A stretch of DNA of 64,000 nt from Apostichopus japonicus. Lineage: Eukaryota > Echinodermata > Holothuroidea > Aspidochirotida > Stichopodidae. The stretch lies in NCBI RefSeq assembly GCF_037975245.1, contig NC_092576.1, positions 43,345,611 through 43,409,610 of the forward strand, read 5' to 3'. The translations under genes were made by a program, and so were the position numbers. The notes beneath the pieces were generated by a model. That model worked only from the letters and a program-made list of their open reading frames with translations, was not told the DNA's origin and ran no database searches. The first letter of the stretch is position 1. Each line of letters begins with the position of its first letter. Positions 12,210 to 26,089 of the stretch are shown in pieces.

Positions 12210-12515
12210 CATGAACAATTTTTCAATTGTTCACTTTATTCCAACTGAGTATTTGGAATGAAGTAAACAATTAAACATTTTGCAGAAAGATGTTGAGTTG
12301 ACCAGATACAATAAGTTGTCAATTAAATATTTTGCAGAACATTTTTCAATTGCTCTGATGGAATGAAGTGAGCAATTGAACATTTTGCAGCAAATGTCCA
12401 ATTGACAAGATATGATAAGTTGTCAATGAAACAATTTGCAGAAAAATGTCCAATTGACGAGATATGATAAGAAAATTTTTCAATTGCTCAGTTAAAGCAA
12501 CTGAGCAATCCAACA
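12210..12515. repeat. Degenerate local repeats rich in CAATTG
   Basis: TTTTTCAATTGCTC-type words and their complements recur about eight times in 300 bases, together with ATTTTGCAG and GATATGATAAG words. The block can fold on itself in several ways. It reads as a decayed short tandem/inverted array, not as coding sequence. Confidence 0.55.
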
Positions 12516-15500
12516 TTTTCCTGATCTTTGATAAGATTTTATCTTGTTATCTAAACAGTTTACTAAAAATGCCAACTTATGGGGCAAAGCTTTTCTTATG
12601 TTGATGGCACTTTTAAGCTTCTGTAGATTATCATTTGAGTGTTTTATTGTATTCCATAGAGACTATATATCCTGAACTTACTTGACGGGTCAACCCACCC
12701 AATAGCAAAATTAGTACATATATAAACCGAATTGAAGCTGGCGAACCTTGTACAGTTGTTCTATTAGGCATTTGTATTTAGAGCATTCAGAATCATACAC
12801 AGTTTTGTACGGTGGAGTATAAGGATCGCGAGATACAATTTCTCAAAGTGGCAAGGAAAATGTGGTAAATATGACTGATTAAAGGTCAATTTTAACCGAA
12901 ATATTTAGGTCATTCACAATCACAAGAATATATGAATAGGCCTAGGTATATTGGAGTGCGACAGTCCAAAAATTCTGATTGTTGCACTCAAATTTTCCAA
13001 TGTCAGTTTTACCAAGATTGGGGGGGGGTTGAGACACTCCCACACCCCCTCTCTAGCAAGGTCCCTGCCACTGCAGTGTGGGCACATATGTTTAGCTGTT
13101 CTAGTGTTATAAAAAAGTAGAGAGAAGGAAGAGAAACCTGCTAATGAAGAGCTTCTGTGTTCCAACTTGATCTCATTTGCTCTATTTTCTCATAGCTTGG
13201 GTAGCTAGGCTACTGAAAGTGTTCTAATTTAGTGTTTACAATTGATGGGTATGTTATTTGCATTATTGAAACACAACGTAATGGTAAAAGAAAAGATACT
13301 TAGAAAGTTGTAAACAAGAATAACAAACTGAAGGAGCTTCAAAGATTAAAGGGATAAAGTCCTTGATTATTATTTTTTTTTTTTTAAGTCAAATCATGTA
13401 CTATATAAGATTATTGATTGTTATATAGCATAATAAAGGTAATCTGATCCATTGAAGGAATATTCTTTGATGGTAAGGCACTTTCCATAGAGATCAAGCA
13501 TACCTCTACATGTATGTTTTTAACTTTTTATGAGTGATATGAATATTAACCTGTTCAAGTTTATATTGAGTGGTATCAATGTTCAGCTGTTCAAGTGTGT
13601 TAAAACAAAGACAGAAGTGAGAAGAGGCTGCAAATTAAGAGTTTGTTCCAGTTTTATGTTTACCAAATCTTGTTTAGAATTGTGTTTTCTTTCTGTTTAC
13701 CTGTGTAGTACATAAGGACACACGGTAGACAACAAACTTCAAGCAGAGGTTTCAAAATGAAAACAAAGGATTCAATTTTTTGTAACTGAATACATATTTT
13801 TTAAATGAGTGGTTAAACATCTTATATGTGCCATTTTAAATTGTAATGTAAAAGTAATGTACAAGAGGTTACATGACTTAATAAACTCTCAGAGTTATGT
13901 ACAGTGAGCATTACTAATGTGTTGCTGATACTTAACATCATGAACTCATGTGATTCAATCTGCAACAGTCTTTACCTGCATTAGCGGGAAGAGAACAAGT
14001 TATAGCAACATATGTGACAGTGATTTGCCAAATTAGCATCTTTTTGGTGTTTTCTGCCTAAATGAGCACTTTGAATGCGCAATGATAGAAGTTAATACTA
14101 AAAACAATATTTGCCTGTTTAAAAAGGGTTCTCAGTTGACAGCCAAGTTATGAGAAGGAGATTATGGTTGGCTGTATGTTGATAACATAGACAAACTTAA
14201 AATACTAGGTTGAACACCAATTACATTTTCATTACTATTTTTTATGCGAATGTACTTCTTTGCTCAAATAGTTTGATGCATAAATTGCTAGTTTGCCTAC
14301 AGGGAAAATGTAAATAAACAGTACCTTGTTTTTAAAGGGAACCTCTTAGAAGTGAATGCAGAGGTCAACATATTTAGAAGCTGTATGTAATGGTGCATTT
14401 TCACCACTAATGCAGCTTAATCAGTATTGACAGCCCAGTATCTGTTGCCTCATGTTTATGACATGGCTAATTTTCCTTTTTTTCATCAAGATTTGTCCAG
14501 TTTTCCTACTATAGATCTGTTCATGTGATTATTAAATGTTAGTTCACTGTTTAAAATATTTGAGAGATGTTGAGGTAGTTGTACCTTTCTTTTGCTGTAT
14601 ATTAAAAGCATTTCTGGTCACCTGTCTATTCTATTCTTTTTTTTTATCTCATCCTGATAAAGCATGCTAATACTTACTAAAGATCACTCACTGATCTGCT
14701 TAAAGTCAATCATTGGTATAAACCAACACACATGCAGACAAGGATACATTGCTTGTGAGAACCTGTACACAAAGCTCTCAACAAGATGCAAGCAAGCAGG
14801 TGTAGTTCCAGCAAGTAACTCAAGAATTATACCACAATTGACAATCGATTACGTAATCACAGAAACTTTTTTTTTCAGTTCAGCAGATTTTCAAGCTTAT
14901 TGTATTGTGTTTTGTTTTTCAAAAATACTATGTAAGTTTATTGGTCATTGAAACTTCTCACGGAGCACTCACAAAGAATTCACATAAGATATGAATACTT
15001 TGCTATACTATGACTCTTGTCAACACTACTGCTAAAATCTAGTTTACTATGTATGTTTTATTCAAGATTTCAAGGCCTTATGTTTCCTTCATTTAATAAC
15101 CAGCAATGTTAACAGAAAGGGATCCACACTTCTCTTGTGGTGTACCTTTGTATTATGTTCTCATTCCAAATGTTCACAAGTTGACTAGTATAGTGTACTC
15201 CTGTAAACAACACAAAATGTGCATTTAACTTGTATTTTCAAGAGTATGTATGAGTAATTGATGACCTTTGGAATGGTTCATACTATGGAGATAGTGTCAA
15301 TTGCATAGTATACTCTGCACCCAATGATCAGTTTAAATCTACATTAATTTCAAAGCTGCTGATTTTCATTTATTTTTGTTGTTCACGTGCCATAAGGTTT
15401 TTATTAAAATTAAATTAAAAATATCTTTGTGCTTCAATGTTTCCTTTCTTAGTATTTATGCTTTCTGGCTTGGATTGTGAAGTACTGTGATCATATGTAT

Positions 15501-17180
15501 TGTGTTTCTGGTAACATTGAAAAATGCTTAGGGAACATAGGCTGTGATGGGGGAGGGAAAGGATGTATGATTGATGAATTGCTGACCAATGTCATTGAAT
15601 ATGCTAGACATGGATCTTCCATCTAGCCAAATGGATTAAATCCATATCCGTCAAGATAGTCACAAGTCTGCCCCCCACCCCCACTCACACAACCCCAACA
15701 TTTTACTCCCTATGCACGCTAGTGGTACAACATTAGAGCCAAGAGTTTACTGAATAAAATCCGTGGCAAAAAAACCTTCACACCCATAAATACAGCCGCC
15801 CACACCCCCACCCCCCACCAACAAAAGAATGCCTCTCAGTATAATGCAACTCGTACCCTAATTTAATGTCATGTGGTGACCACAGTATGCCTGAAGTATA
15901 CTGGCTTTGTAAAAGACCAAGCTAATTAGGTTTTCCTCGGTGGAAAAATCTGAGCAAGCTATGTTTGAGGTTAAAGCTACACAGATAAGGGAGGTAGAAG
16001 TGTGCCATGAACGCTACAAACAGACTGCTAAGACGAACTTCGTAAAAGACGAAAAGGAAAACACCGCACTTATCAAAATAGCTACTCCGAGGGAATCTGA
16101 CCAACTTTTGCTAATTAAACATTGACAGCATTTTCTGATCAAGAAGAGTGTTCGACCGATAATAGGTTAGATAATCGGCATCGGGCCGATTATCAGACAA
16201 TCGGTAACCGGCATTAGCATCGGCAAGTTCCACATCAAGGATTGTATTTTTACGCGCTTTTGATGCACCACAACTACAACGGGAGAAGTTCGATTCAGCG
16301 CTATTCATAGCCGGGGAAGGTGCGCTAATCTACCCTGAAGGGGTATCGCAAGTCCCTCACGCGAGTTTGTACTAATGCTGTTCGATATACTATCCAGTTT
16401 TAGCAGTTAACATCATACAGTATACTCGCGATAAGCTTAGAGGGACGACGTTATTATTAATTTTTCACTTCGCTTCTTGCATCTAACGAAACCTCCTGTT
16501 ATCAGGTTTAAAGATTGATATGAAAGATTATTTGTTTCGAGTAAATATAAAACCAAATCAATATACTTTTAAACCACTTTGGCCATTTCACCGTAGGTGA
16601 AAACTGGAAAGTGAGAGTGACATTACGCTTTGTTCATTGTGAGTTCTAGGCACATAAGGCTAGTCTGGCTAGAGAACTGTTGAGCTAAATAACTGTTTAG
16701 TTTGAAAATACGCCCAATTTTCTAAAAATGCCATAAAATTATGCAATCAAGGGGCCAAATACTCATAAAATTCCCTAGAAATGTTTGGCGACAGTCCTCG
16801 GTAGTTCTACTTCATTACCATTTGTGATTACTAATCACTGATTAGGCAAATATTCTTACGCATATTTTTGCGAAAAACCCGAAGCAACTTTTTTCTCCTG
16901 ACCTAATGTACTATACGTGCTAAAATATCACCTTTGCAGTAATTAAACTCACCGACTAAAGCATGTCTGATTTCCAGCGACAACGTCAATGGGACTTCAG
17001 TGTGGTTTTCCCACGTGTAGTAATGTCAATGGAGATCCAAGTTCCATGCACTGCTATCAATCCCTCCAGTCTGCGGTGAATTTATCCTTAACGACGCATT
17101 TGCATTAAGACTTATATGTGGCTTTAAATGGAAAGTCCATCCAAGGTGGGTTTTTTGACCGTGTCCTGGTACTGTACACT
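12516..17180. other. Long non-coding stretch
   Basis: No gene is supported. It holds G- and C-rich runs (13020, 15670-15690, 15800-15830). A cluster of ATCGGC/GCCGAT words at 16155-16230 resembles the subterminal repeats of DNA transposons; similar CGATAT words occur inside the hAT element near 40700-40760. A perfect 12-base CGGGCCGATTAT-type fold sits at 16180-16195. Short frames here have no family resemblance. Confidence 0.45.
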
Positions 17181-17186
17181 TTAGGG

Positions 17187-17758
<572 letters not shown>

Positions 17759-17945
17759 CTCTAAATTAGACCGTTGGGCGACATAGGATAAAAAGAACAC
17801 TTAGGGCAACATTGGTAATTTAATGTTATTGTTTCACACTGGACCATTGTAAAGACTCCAGTTTGAGTGCTTTTAAAAATAATCCTTTTGCAAAATACAA
17901 ATACCAAGGATTTTAATTAAATAATCAATTAATTGTACACAAACA

Positions 17946-17979
17946 CACTTAGGGCGACATATAGATGTCGCCCTAAGTG
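17946..17979. repeat. Perfect 15-bp-arm hairpin
   Basis: CACTTAGGGCGACAT, loop ATAG, ATGTCGCCCTAAGTG. It uses the satellite's own 15-mer in inverted orientation, at the left edge of the array and 190 bp from the (TA)n tract. Confidence 0.9.
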
Positions 17980-18990
17980 CATCTCAGTGAATTTAACTGT
18001 GAAACAGCACTTTGGGCGACATCGCATCAAATAACACTTAGGGCGACATTGGCAATTTAATGTAATTTCATCACATTGGAGTCCAGTATGGGTACTATTT
18101 ATAGTAATCCCTTTGAAATATATATTTAGCAAGGTATTAAATTAATTAATGAATTAATTTCACATATACATGTAATACAATACTATTTTGTCACACTGGA
18201 CCACTGTATAGGACTCCAGTGTGGGTACTATTGATAGAAATCCTTTTGCAAGACAATAAACCAAGTAGTTTAACTAATTAATTAATTAATGACACATATT
18301 CATGTTGGCATATGTGAATTAAGCTCTTTTCACAACACTTGGGCAACATATCATAAAAACAGCACTTAGGGCGACAGTGGCAATTTAATGTTTATTTCAT
18401 CACACTGGACCACTGTTAGGACTCCAGTATGGGTATGATTTATATGTATCCCTTTGCACAATACATATAGCAAACAATTTAACTAATTAATTATTTAATT
18501 GCACATATACAAGTTGTCCTATGTAAATTTATCTCTTTTCACGACACTTAGGGCGACATAGAATAAAAACAGCACTTAGGGCGACATTGGCAATTTAATG
18601 TTATTCCATCACACTGGACCACTGTTAGGACTCCAGTATGGGTACCATTGATAGTAACCCCTTTGTAAAATAAATATAGAAAATAATCTAATTAACTAAG
18701 TAATTAATTACACATATACAGATTGTCCTATGTGAATTTATCTCTTTTCACAACACTTAGGGCGACATAGAATAAAAACAGCACTTAGGGCAACATTGGC
18801 AATTTAATGTTATTCCATCACACTAGACCATTGTTAGGACTCCAGTATGGGTACTATTGATAGTAACCCCTTTGTAAAATAAATATAGAAAATAATCTAA
18901 TTAACTAAGTAATTAATTACACATATACAGGTTGTCCTATGTGAATTTATCTCTTTTCACAACACTTAGGGCGACATAGAATAAAAACAG

Positions 18991-21023
18991 CACTAAGGGC
19001 GACATTGGCAATGTAATGTTATTCCATCACACTGGACCACTGTTAGGACTCCAGTGTGAGTACTATTGATAGTAACCCCTTTTTAAAATAAATATAGAAA
19101 ATAATCTTATTAACTAAGTAATTAATTACACATATACAAGTTGTCCTATGTGAATTTATCTCTTTTCACAACACTTAGGGCGACATAGAATAAAAACAGC
19201 ACTTAGGGCAACATTGGCAATTTAATGTTATTCCATCACACTGGACCACTGTTAGGACTCCAGTATGGGTACTATTGATAGTAACCCCTTTTTAAAATAA
19301 ATATAGAAAATCATGTAATTAACTAAGTAATTAATAACACATATACAAGTTGTCCTATGTGAATTTATCTCTTTTCACAACACTTAGGGCGACATAGAAT
19401 AAAAACAGCACTTAGGGCGACATTGGCAATTTTATGTTATTCCATCACACTGGACCACTGTTAGGACTCCAGTATGAGTACTATTGATAGTAATCCCTTT
19501 GTAAAATAAATATAGAAAATCATGTAATTAACTAAGTACTTAATTACACATATACAAGTTGTCCTATGTGAATTTATCTCTTTTCACAACACTTAGGGCG
19601 ACATAGAATAAAAACAGCACTTAGGGCAACATTGGCAATTTAATGTTATTCCATCACACTGGACCACTGTTAGGACTCCAGTATGGGTACTATTGATAGT
19701 AACCCCTTTGTAAACTAAATATAGAAAATAATCTAATTAACTAAGTAATTAATTACACATATACAGGTTGTCCTATGTGAATTTATCTCTTTTCACAACA
19801 CTTAGGGCGACATAGAATAAAAACAGCACTTAGGGCGACATTGGCAATTTAATGTTATTCCATCACACTGGACCATTGTTAGGACTCCAGTATGGGTAGT
19901 ATTGATAGTAACCCCTTTGTAAAATAAATATAGAAAATAATCTTATGAACTAAGTAATTAATTACACATATACAGGTTGTCCTATGTGAATTTATCTCTT
20001 TTCACAACACTTAGGGCGACATAGAATAAAAACAGCACTTAGGGCGACATTGGCAATTTAATGTTATTCCATCACACTGGACCATTGTTAGGACTCCAGT
20101 ATGGGTACTATTAATAGTAACCCCTTTGTAAAATAAATATAGAAAATAATCGAATTAACTAAGTAATTAATTACACTAATACAAGTTGTCCTATGTGAAT
20201 TTATCTCTTTTCACAACACTTAGGGCGACATAGAATAAAAACAGCACTTAGGGCAACATTGGCAATTTAATGTTATTCCATCACACTGGACCACTGTTAG
20301 GACTCCAGTATGGGTACTATTGATAGTAACCCCTTTGTAAACTAAATATAGAAAATAATCTAATTAACTAAGTAATTAATTACACATATACAGGTTGTCC
20401 TATGTAAATTTATCTCTTTTCACAACACTTAGGGCGACATAGAATAAAAACAGCACTAAGGGCGACATTGGCAATTTAATGTTATTCCATCACACTGGAC
20501 CACTGTTAGGACTCCAGTATGAGTACTATTGATAGTAACCCCTTTGTAAAATAAATATAGAAAATAATCTCATTAACTAAGTAATTAATTACACATATAC
20601 AAGTTGTCCTATGTGAATTTATCTCTTTTCACAACACTTAGGGCGACATAGAATAAAAACAGCAATTAGGGCAACATTGGCAATTTAATGTTATTCCATC
20701 ACACTGGACCACTGTTAGGACTCCAGTATGGGTACTATTGATAGTAACCCCTTTTTAAAATAAATATAGAAAATCATGTAATTAACTAAGTAATTAATAA
20801 CACATATACAAGTTGTCCTATGTGAATTTATCTCTTTTCACAACACTTAGGGCGACATAGAATAAAAACAGCACTTAGGGCGACATTGGCAATTTTATGT
20901 TATTCCATCACACTGGACCACTGTTAGGACTCCAGTATGAGTACTATTGATAGTAATCCCTTTGTAAAATAAATATAGAAAATCATGTAATTAACTAAGT
21001 ACTTAATTACACATATACAAGTT
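18991..21023. repeat. Higher-order repeat: 7-unit (1463 bp) duplication in the satellite
   Basis: Rare variants recur exactly 1463 bases apart, which is 7 x 209. CACTAAGGGC occurs at 18991 and 20454. TTTATGTTAT occurs at 19431 and 20894, in the same unit as AATCATGTAATTAACTAAGT and TACTTAATTAC. A block of seven units was therefore copied as one piece. Confidence 0.75.
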
Positions 21024-22612
21024 GTCCTATGTGAATTTATCTCTTTTCACAACACTTAGGGCGACATAGAATAAAAACAGCACTTAGGGTGACATTGGCA
21101 ATTTTATGTTATTCCATCACACTGGACCACTGTTAGGACTCCAGTATGGGTACTATTGATAGTAATCCCTTTGTAAAATAAATATAGAAAATAATTTAAT
21201 TAACTAAGTAATTAATTACACATATACAAGTTGTCCTATGTGAATTTATCTCTTTTCACAACACTTAGGGCGACATCGAATAAAAACAGCACTTAGGGTG
21301 CCATTGGCAATTTTATGGTTTTTCCATCACACTGGACCACTGTTAGGACTCCAGTATGGGTACTATTGATAGTAATCCTTTTGTAAAATAAATGTAGAAA
21401 ATAATTTAATTAACTAAGTAATTAATTACACATATACTTGTAATACAATACTATTTTGTCACACTGGACCACTGTATAGGATTCCAGTGTGGGTACTATT
21501 CATAGAAATCCCTTTGCAAGACAATAAACCAAGTAGTTTAACTAATTAATTAATTAATAACAAATATTCGTGTTGGCATATGTGAATTTAGCTCTTTTCA
21601 CAACACTTGGGCAACATATCATAAAAACAGCACTTAGGGCGACAGTGGCAATTTAATGTATATTTCATCAAACTGGACCACTGTTAGGACTGCAGTATGG
21701 GTATTATTGAAGTGTATCCCTTTGCACAATACATATAGCAAATATTTTAACTAATTAATTATTTAATTGCACATATACAAGTTGTCCTATGTAAATTTAT
21801 CTCTTTTCACAACACTTAGGGCGACATAGAATAAAAACAGCACTAAGGGCGACATTGGCAATTTAATGGTATTCCATCACGCTGGACCACGCTAGGACTC
21901 CAGTATGGGTACTATTGATAGTAACTTCTTTGTAAAATTAATATAGAAAATAATCTAATTAACTAAGTAATTAATTACACATATACAAGTTGTCCTATGT
22001 GAATTTATCTCTTTTCACAACACTTAGGGCGACATAGAATAAAAACAGCACTTAGGGCAACATTGGCAATTTAATGTTATTCCATCACACTGGACCACTG
22101 TTAGGACTCCAGTATGGGTACTATTGAAAGTTATCCCTTTGTAAAATAAATATAGAAAATAATCTAATTAACTAAGTAATTAATTACACATATACAAGTT
22201 GTCCTATGTGAATTTATCTCTCTTCACAACACTTAGGGCGACATAGAATAAAAACAGCACTTAGGGCGACATTGGCAATTTAATGTTATATCATCACACT
22301 GGACCACTGTAAGGAATCCAGTATGGGTACTATTGAAAGTTATCCCTTTGTAAAATAAATATAGCAAATAATTTAATTTACGAAGTAATTAATTACACAT
22401 ATACAAGTTGTCTTATGTGAATTTATCTCTTTCCACAACACTTAGGGCGACATAGCATAAAAACAACACTTAGAGCGACATTGGCAATTCAATGTTATAT
22501 CATCACACTGGACCACTGTAAGGACTCCAGTATGGGTACTATTGAAAGTTATCCCTTTGTAAAATCAATATAGCAAATAATTTAATTAACTAAGTAATTA
22601 ATTACACATTCC

Positions 22613-22786
22613 ATTGAATTGATGCATTTTCACTAAAAATCAACTTAAGGTTGCAGCCATTTGAGGGAGATATTTGATATACGTGACAGTTAAACTACCA
22701 AAAACAGGTTTCACCTGGCTTATAACGTGTTTCTCCTCACTGCAGCATGCATTTAACTGTCAAGTGCTGCAGGAACGAAAAATTAG
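22613..22786. other. 174-bp segment present only in copy 1 of the duplication
   Basis: Here the satellite passes into sequence that is missing in copy 2, where TTACACAT is followed directly by the sequence equivalent to 22787. No gene was seen. Confidence 0.6.
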
Positions 22787-23173
22787 CAAAATTTCCTAAA
22801 ATTCAGAGTGCCCCTTTAATAGTTGGCATGATTCTAGAAATGACCAACTTTGTTTTGAGTATGAAAGTCACCTTGAGACCTTTCACCTTCTGCAAAGTTA
22901 CAGGTGTCTATACGAATAGAAGTCTTTGTGTGATTTCTTGAAATAATGAGTGTGGACATGTCCCATCAGTCACAGTTTTTTAACATTTGTTTTAGTCATA
23001 AGCCAACAGAATGATTTTAGCTGTTGTTGGGGGTCCATCTATCTAGTACTACTCAAGGCTTAATCTGGCATGAGCAGAGATTCTTCAATTGTGTATAGGG
23101 TTATGTGCAAGACAACCTGAAACTTCTGTCCCATCAGTCACAGAATTAGGCTGCATGTGTGGTGCAATGCAAA

Positions 23174-23358
23174 ATGGGGAAATCCAGTGCTGAAAGACAG
23201 CGAAACAGGAGGGAACGTTTGAAAGCTGAGGGGAAATATGATGCATATAAAAAAACACAATCAGCGTATCGCAAACAGTGGGCCCACAAGAAGAAGTGGG
23301 AGATGTCTTCACAACAGAAGCGTCGAGAACGTGAACAAAAATGCAAATCAGAATACAG
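23174..23358 (+). CDS. Basic, charged N-terminal exon, 61 codons (copy 1)
   Basis: Starts MGKSSAERQRNRRERLKAEG and continues with KYDAYKKTQ, RKQWAHKKKW and SQQKRREREQK. It ends in phase 2 before the donor GTACAG. More than a third of the residues are K, R or E, so a helical or coiled nucleic-acid-binding segment is likely. Similar R/E/K-rich leader exons are known in unnamed invertebrate proteins, some linked to transposons. ATG at 23174 is preferred to an upstream frame start because it opens the conserved part. No matching next exon was found. Confidence 0.45.
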
Positions 23359-23629
23359 GTACAGTATATTTCTTCAAATTAATTTGTTAGACCATGTTAT
23401 TGAAAGCAGCTTGTGTCACTGACATGATGGTGACATGATGAAGTGTTCATTGACCTGTGAAGGTTATCCTGATTTTACTGTCCCATCAGTCACAGTATAT
23501 GGTTCAGATAGTATAGCCTATATTGGACAGTTTGCAATGCCTAAAAGTATTAGTACAAGAATAGTGTCGTTCCATTCATACCTAATTTCCTAAAAAGAAA
23601 TGACATAACAACTATTATCATCTACAGCA

Positions 23630-23845
23630 GTGGCATGCACAGAGGTTTGTAGAGAGGGCTGGATCACTGCATACAGGCCCTTCTGTCTAAAATTTGAGGA
23701 ATGCAATATTCTTGGATCACAGAACAATGAGGCCGAGTTGAAGGAACTGGTGGGTCTATCAGGGGGAAAAGAACCTGAAGCACTGTACAACACACTCCTG
23801 GTTGGCAGTATCACCACAGGAGTACCCATCACACAAGTGAATTAG
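23630..23845 (+). other. Open frame of 71 codons, unassigned
   Basis: Frame content includes CREGWITAYRPFCLKFEECN and ends VPITQVN. It starts right after a plausible acceptor (CATCTACAGCAG), but its phase does not fit the basic exon. The copy 2 equivalent (52185-52400) has a 1-base insertion near 52317 that breaks the frame. The opening word CAGTGGCGTGCAC (copy 2) also resembles a hAT-type transposon end, but no opposite end was found. I do not recognise the product. Confidence 0.25.
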
Positions 23846-26089
23846 TTTTCACAGAACCACTAGGCTGTAACTTAAATGATGTAAGGTCCAATCCAATCAT
23901 TGGTAAGGCCAGGTGGATCCTTTTTAAAGTATATGTATGCCCCTTTGCCTATTAGTTTTGGCTCTTTCCTCATGGGATGTTGACCACTTTAGTATTTTGG
24001 GGGGAAATGGAGAACATGGCTCAAAAAATTTGTATTAGACTTTCACTATATGATGGGCAGATTGGACCCTTTAAATCCACAGTTGAGAGTATCTCGGTAC
24101 TTTTGCTGCCCAGGGTTAAGCTCAGCATATTGTCAAAAGCTCATGTGACTTAAATGACTTCATCAATGTTGTATAATTAGTATCCTGTTCATTATCAATG
24201 TTTGCATGTTTCAAGGCTCAGCTCGTTCTGTTGTTGTTAATAAATAAAATGCAAGTTTCAAATGCATACGGATTGTGTTTCATGTTTCCAGATGTCATTA
24301 CTTGATACACCGAAGTGGGATGACATGAGTCCCATACATGGGCAACATACCTCACCAAATATGGGCCCAAACAGCTTTCCCAGTGAGGCCCCAACAAATC
24401 ACACACCCATGACTCAGTCATATGGGGCTATATGAGACAGCAAGTGTGGAATGGAACAGGTTTTCCCATGGGCCTGTGTCTGTTCTACATATGCCAGTTG
24501 CTTCTATGGGATGCTCATATGGCAAACCAATGTGGGACCCACACCCCCATTGGCCAACTCGAGTGGGCCCTACCTGTGATGACTATGGGTGGCTAGAGCC
24601 CAGATGACTCAAGTTTAATGCTAGTTGGCACCATATGTGGATGCAAACTGAAGTTAAAGCAAAACAAAATTTGCTATAATTTTGGAGGAGATACTGTAGC
24701 GTCCCATCAGTCACAGAGCTTCTGTCCCATCAGTCACAAGGAAAATGCCACTGTGTGAAATAGTTAATGCCAATATTCTCTCAATGGTGGTGCTCTGATA
24801 TAGCTACATTAAGTAGCTACCAGGAGGGGTATTCTTTTCATTCTGAGATAGCGCTTACAAGTTAACTAAATGTACCTAAAAATGGTGGTCCGCAAATGTC
24901 CCATCAGTCACAGGGCTACTCTAAGTGCTCCCTATCTAAAAGGAACATACTTATGTGAACAGTTCTTCAATGATGGGCCACAGGACAGGGGCACATACTC
25001 AAAAACCACTGCAGTGATAGTCCAAGATGTCTGCTTTGTTAATCATAAAATATCTTTTGATACCTTCTTAAAAATTACAGTGACCATAATAATGTGAACA
25101 TTTGGTGTAAGTATATACTGAGAATAAAAAGCTTTGAAGAGGTTCAATCCAAATCATAATAACAAATGAGGAAAAAACCTGTCTTTATGTTGATGTGACA
25201 AGGACTTACAGAACCAAAATAATGGCAAGTTCTTCTCAATGTCAAGAAATATTTAAAAACTTCTTGAATATGCAAATTCCTGTCATACACCCATTAAACA
25301 ATATTCAAAGAACACAATTGTTAGAGGAGATACTAGTTAGGCTTTTTGAAAATCTAAAACTTGAGCACATGCTTGAGTATAAAGTGCAAGAATGCCTTCA
25401 CTCAAGATGTTTTCACTGAAAAAGATTATAAAAAGAGGGAGCACCAACCTAAAAATTACTGAGTTTATAGATACATTCATTATCTATTACTATTGTTAAA
25501 ACATTATGTTGCAAAGGTCCCTTTGTAAGAAAAGTAAACTGTGACCTTTGGGTGCATGCCCAAAGAAATTTTAATGATAAAAAATGTTGAAATTCATATC
25601 GAAAATATTTCCAGGTATGTTCTTTATAAAGTTGTATGAACTGGTCTTCTTAACCCACCCCCTCCCACCCCCATCAACAAGACAAGGTTTTTTGGTGGGG
25701 TGGAAGTAGATCACTTTTGCATATTTTAGTGGAGCTATGTTATGTTTCTCAAAGAATTGCATAAAAAGTTCATGTTTTGGTCCCTACATTCACTCAAATG
25801 TCCAATGAATTCTAAAGCGATTCTAACACCTGACGTCACACAGTCACATTCTGGAGGCAAGGGTGTCAATGGAGCATCAATATAGACCGGGAGCCCATAG
25901 GGTTTGGTTAGCTGGGAAGGTAATCAATTGCCTTGTACATCACAATGTTCACAGTGCATTCCTGTATATGAAACCAGACGACTGGCAAACCGGCTGTGGC
26001 TGGGAAAGCAATTTTAAAGTCACCTAAAAGCTAACCTAGATCAGCTTTCATGGTAACCACATCAAAGTAAATACAATGTGTCAGGTATG
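23846..26089. other. Non-coding part of copy 1
   Basis: At 24290-24620 there are many degenerate CCCAT/ATGGG words (CATATGGGC, GGGCCCA), like a decayed minisatellite. Short frames at 24870-25097 and 25195-25419 have equivalents in copy 2 but no family resemblance. Nothing else was recognised. Confidence 0.4.

Larger units (their letters stand above)
17770..22612. repeat. 209-bp satellite array, about 23 units
   Basis: The spacing of the CAACACTTAGGG word is exactly 209 bases for many successive units (18751, 18960, 19169, 19378, 19587, 19796). Each unit carries two direct copies of CACTTAGGGCGACAT about 30 bases apart, a small foldback (CACACTGGA ... TCCAGTGTG), and runs of TTAATTAA-type sequence. 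The units are very similar, so the array is young or homogenised. No frame is conserved. A fragment of about 1.5 units lies at 51001-51308 at the edge of the second duplication copy. Confidence 0.95.
22960..24913 (+). repeat. Interspersed 16-mer GTCCCATCAGTCACAG, six copies
   Basis: Identical words lie at 22960, 23128, 23480, 24701, 24724 (last base A) and 24898, all in the same direction, in otherwise unrelated flanks. The word begins and ends with complementary tetramers when the preceding C/T is counted (CTGT ... ACAG). It is not a tandem repeat. One copy lies 31 bases before the ATG of the basic exon at 23174. A protein-binding site or the footprint of a very small mobile unit are both possible. 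Confidence 0.8.

Noticed and set aside
17770-22612. A CRISPR array, from regularly spaced repeats
   Set aside because: The whole 209-bp unit repeats, not a short repeat with unique spacers, and the setting is an animal genome. It is a satellite.
17770-22612. Telomeric sequence, because each unit contains TTAGGG
   Set aside because: TTAGGG occurs once or twice per 209 bases inside a longer word and never in tandem.
24290-24620. A coding stretch with many GP, HW and P residues
   Set aside because: The stretch is built of degenerate CCCAT/ATGGG words and the frames differ between the two duplication copies.
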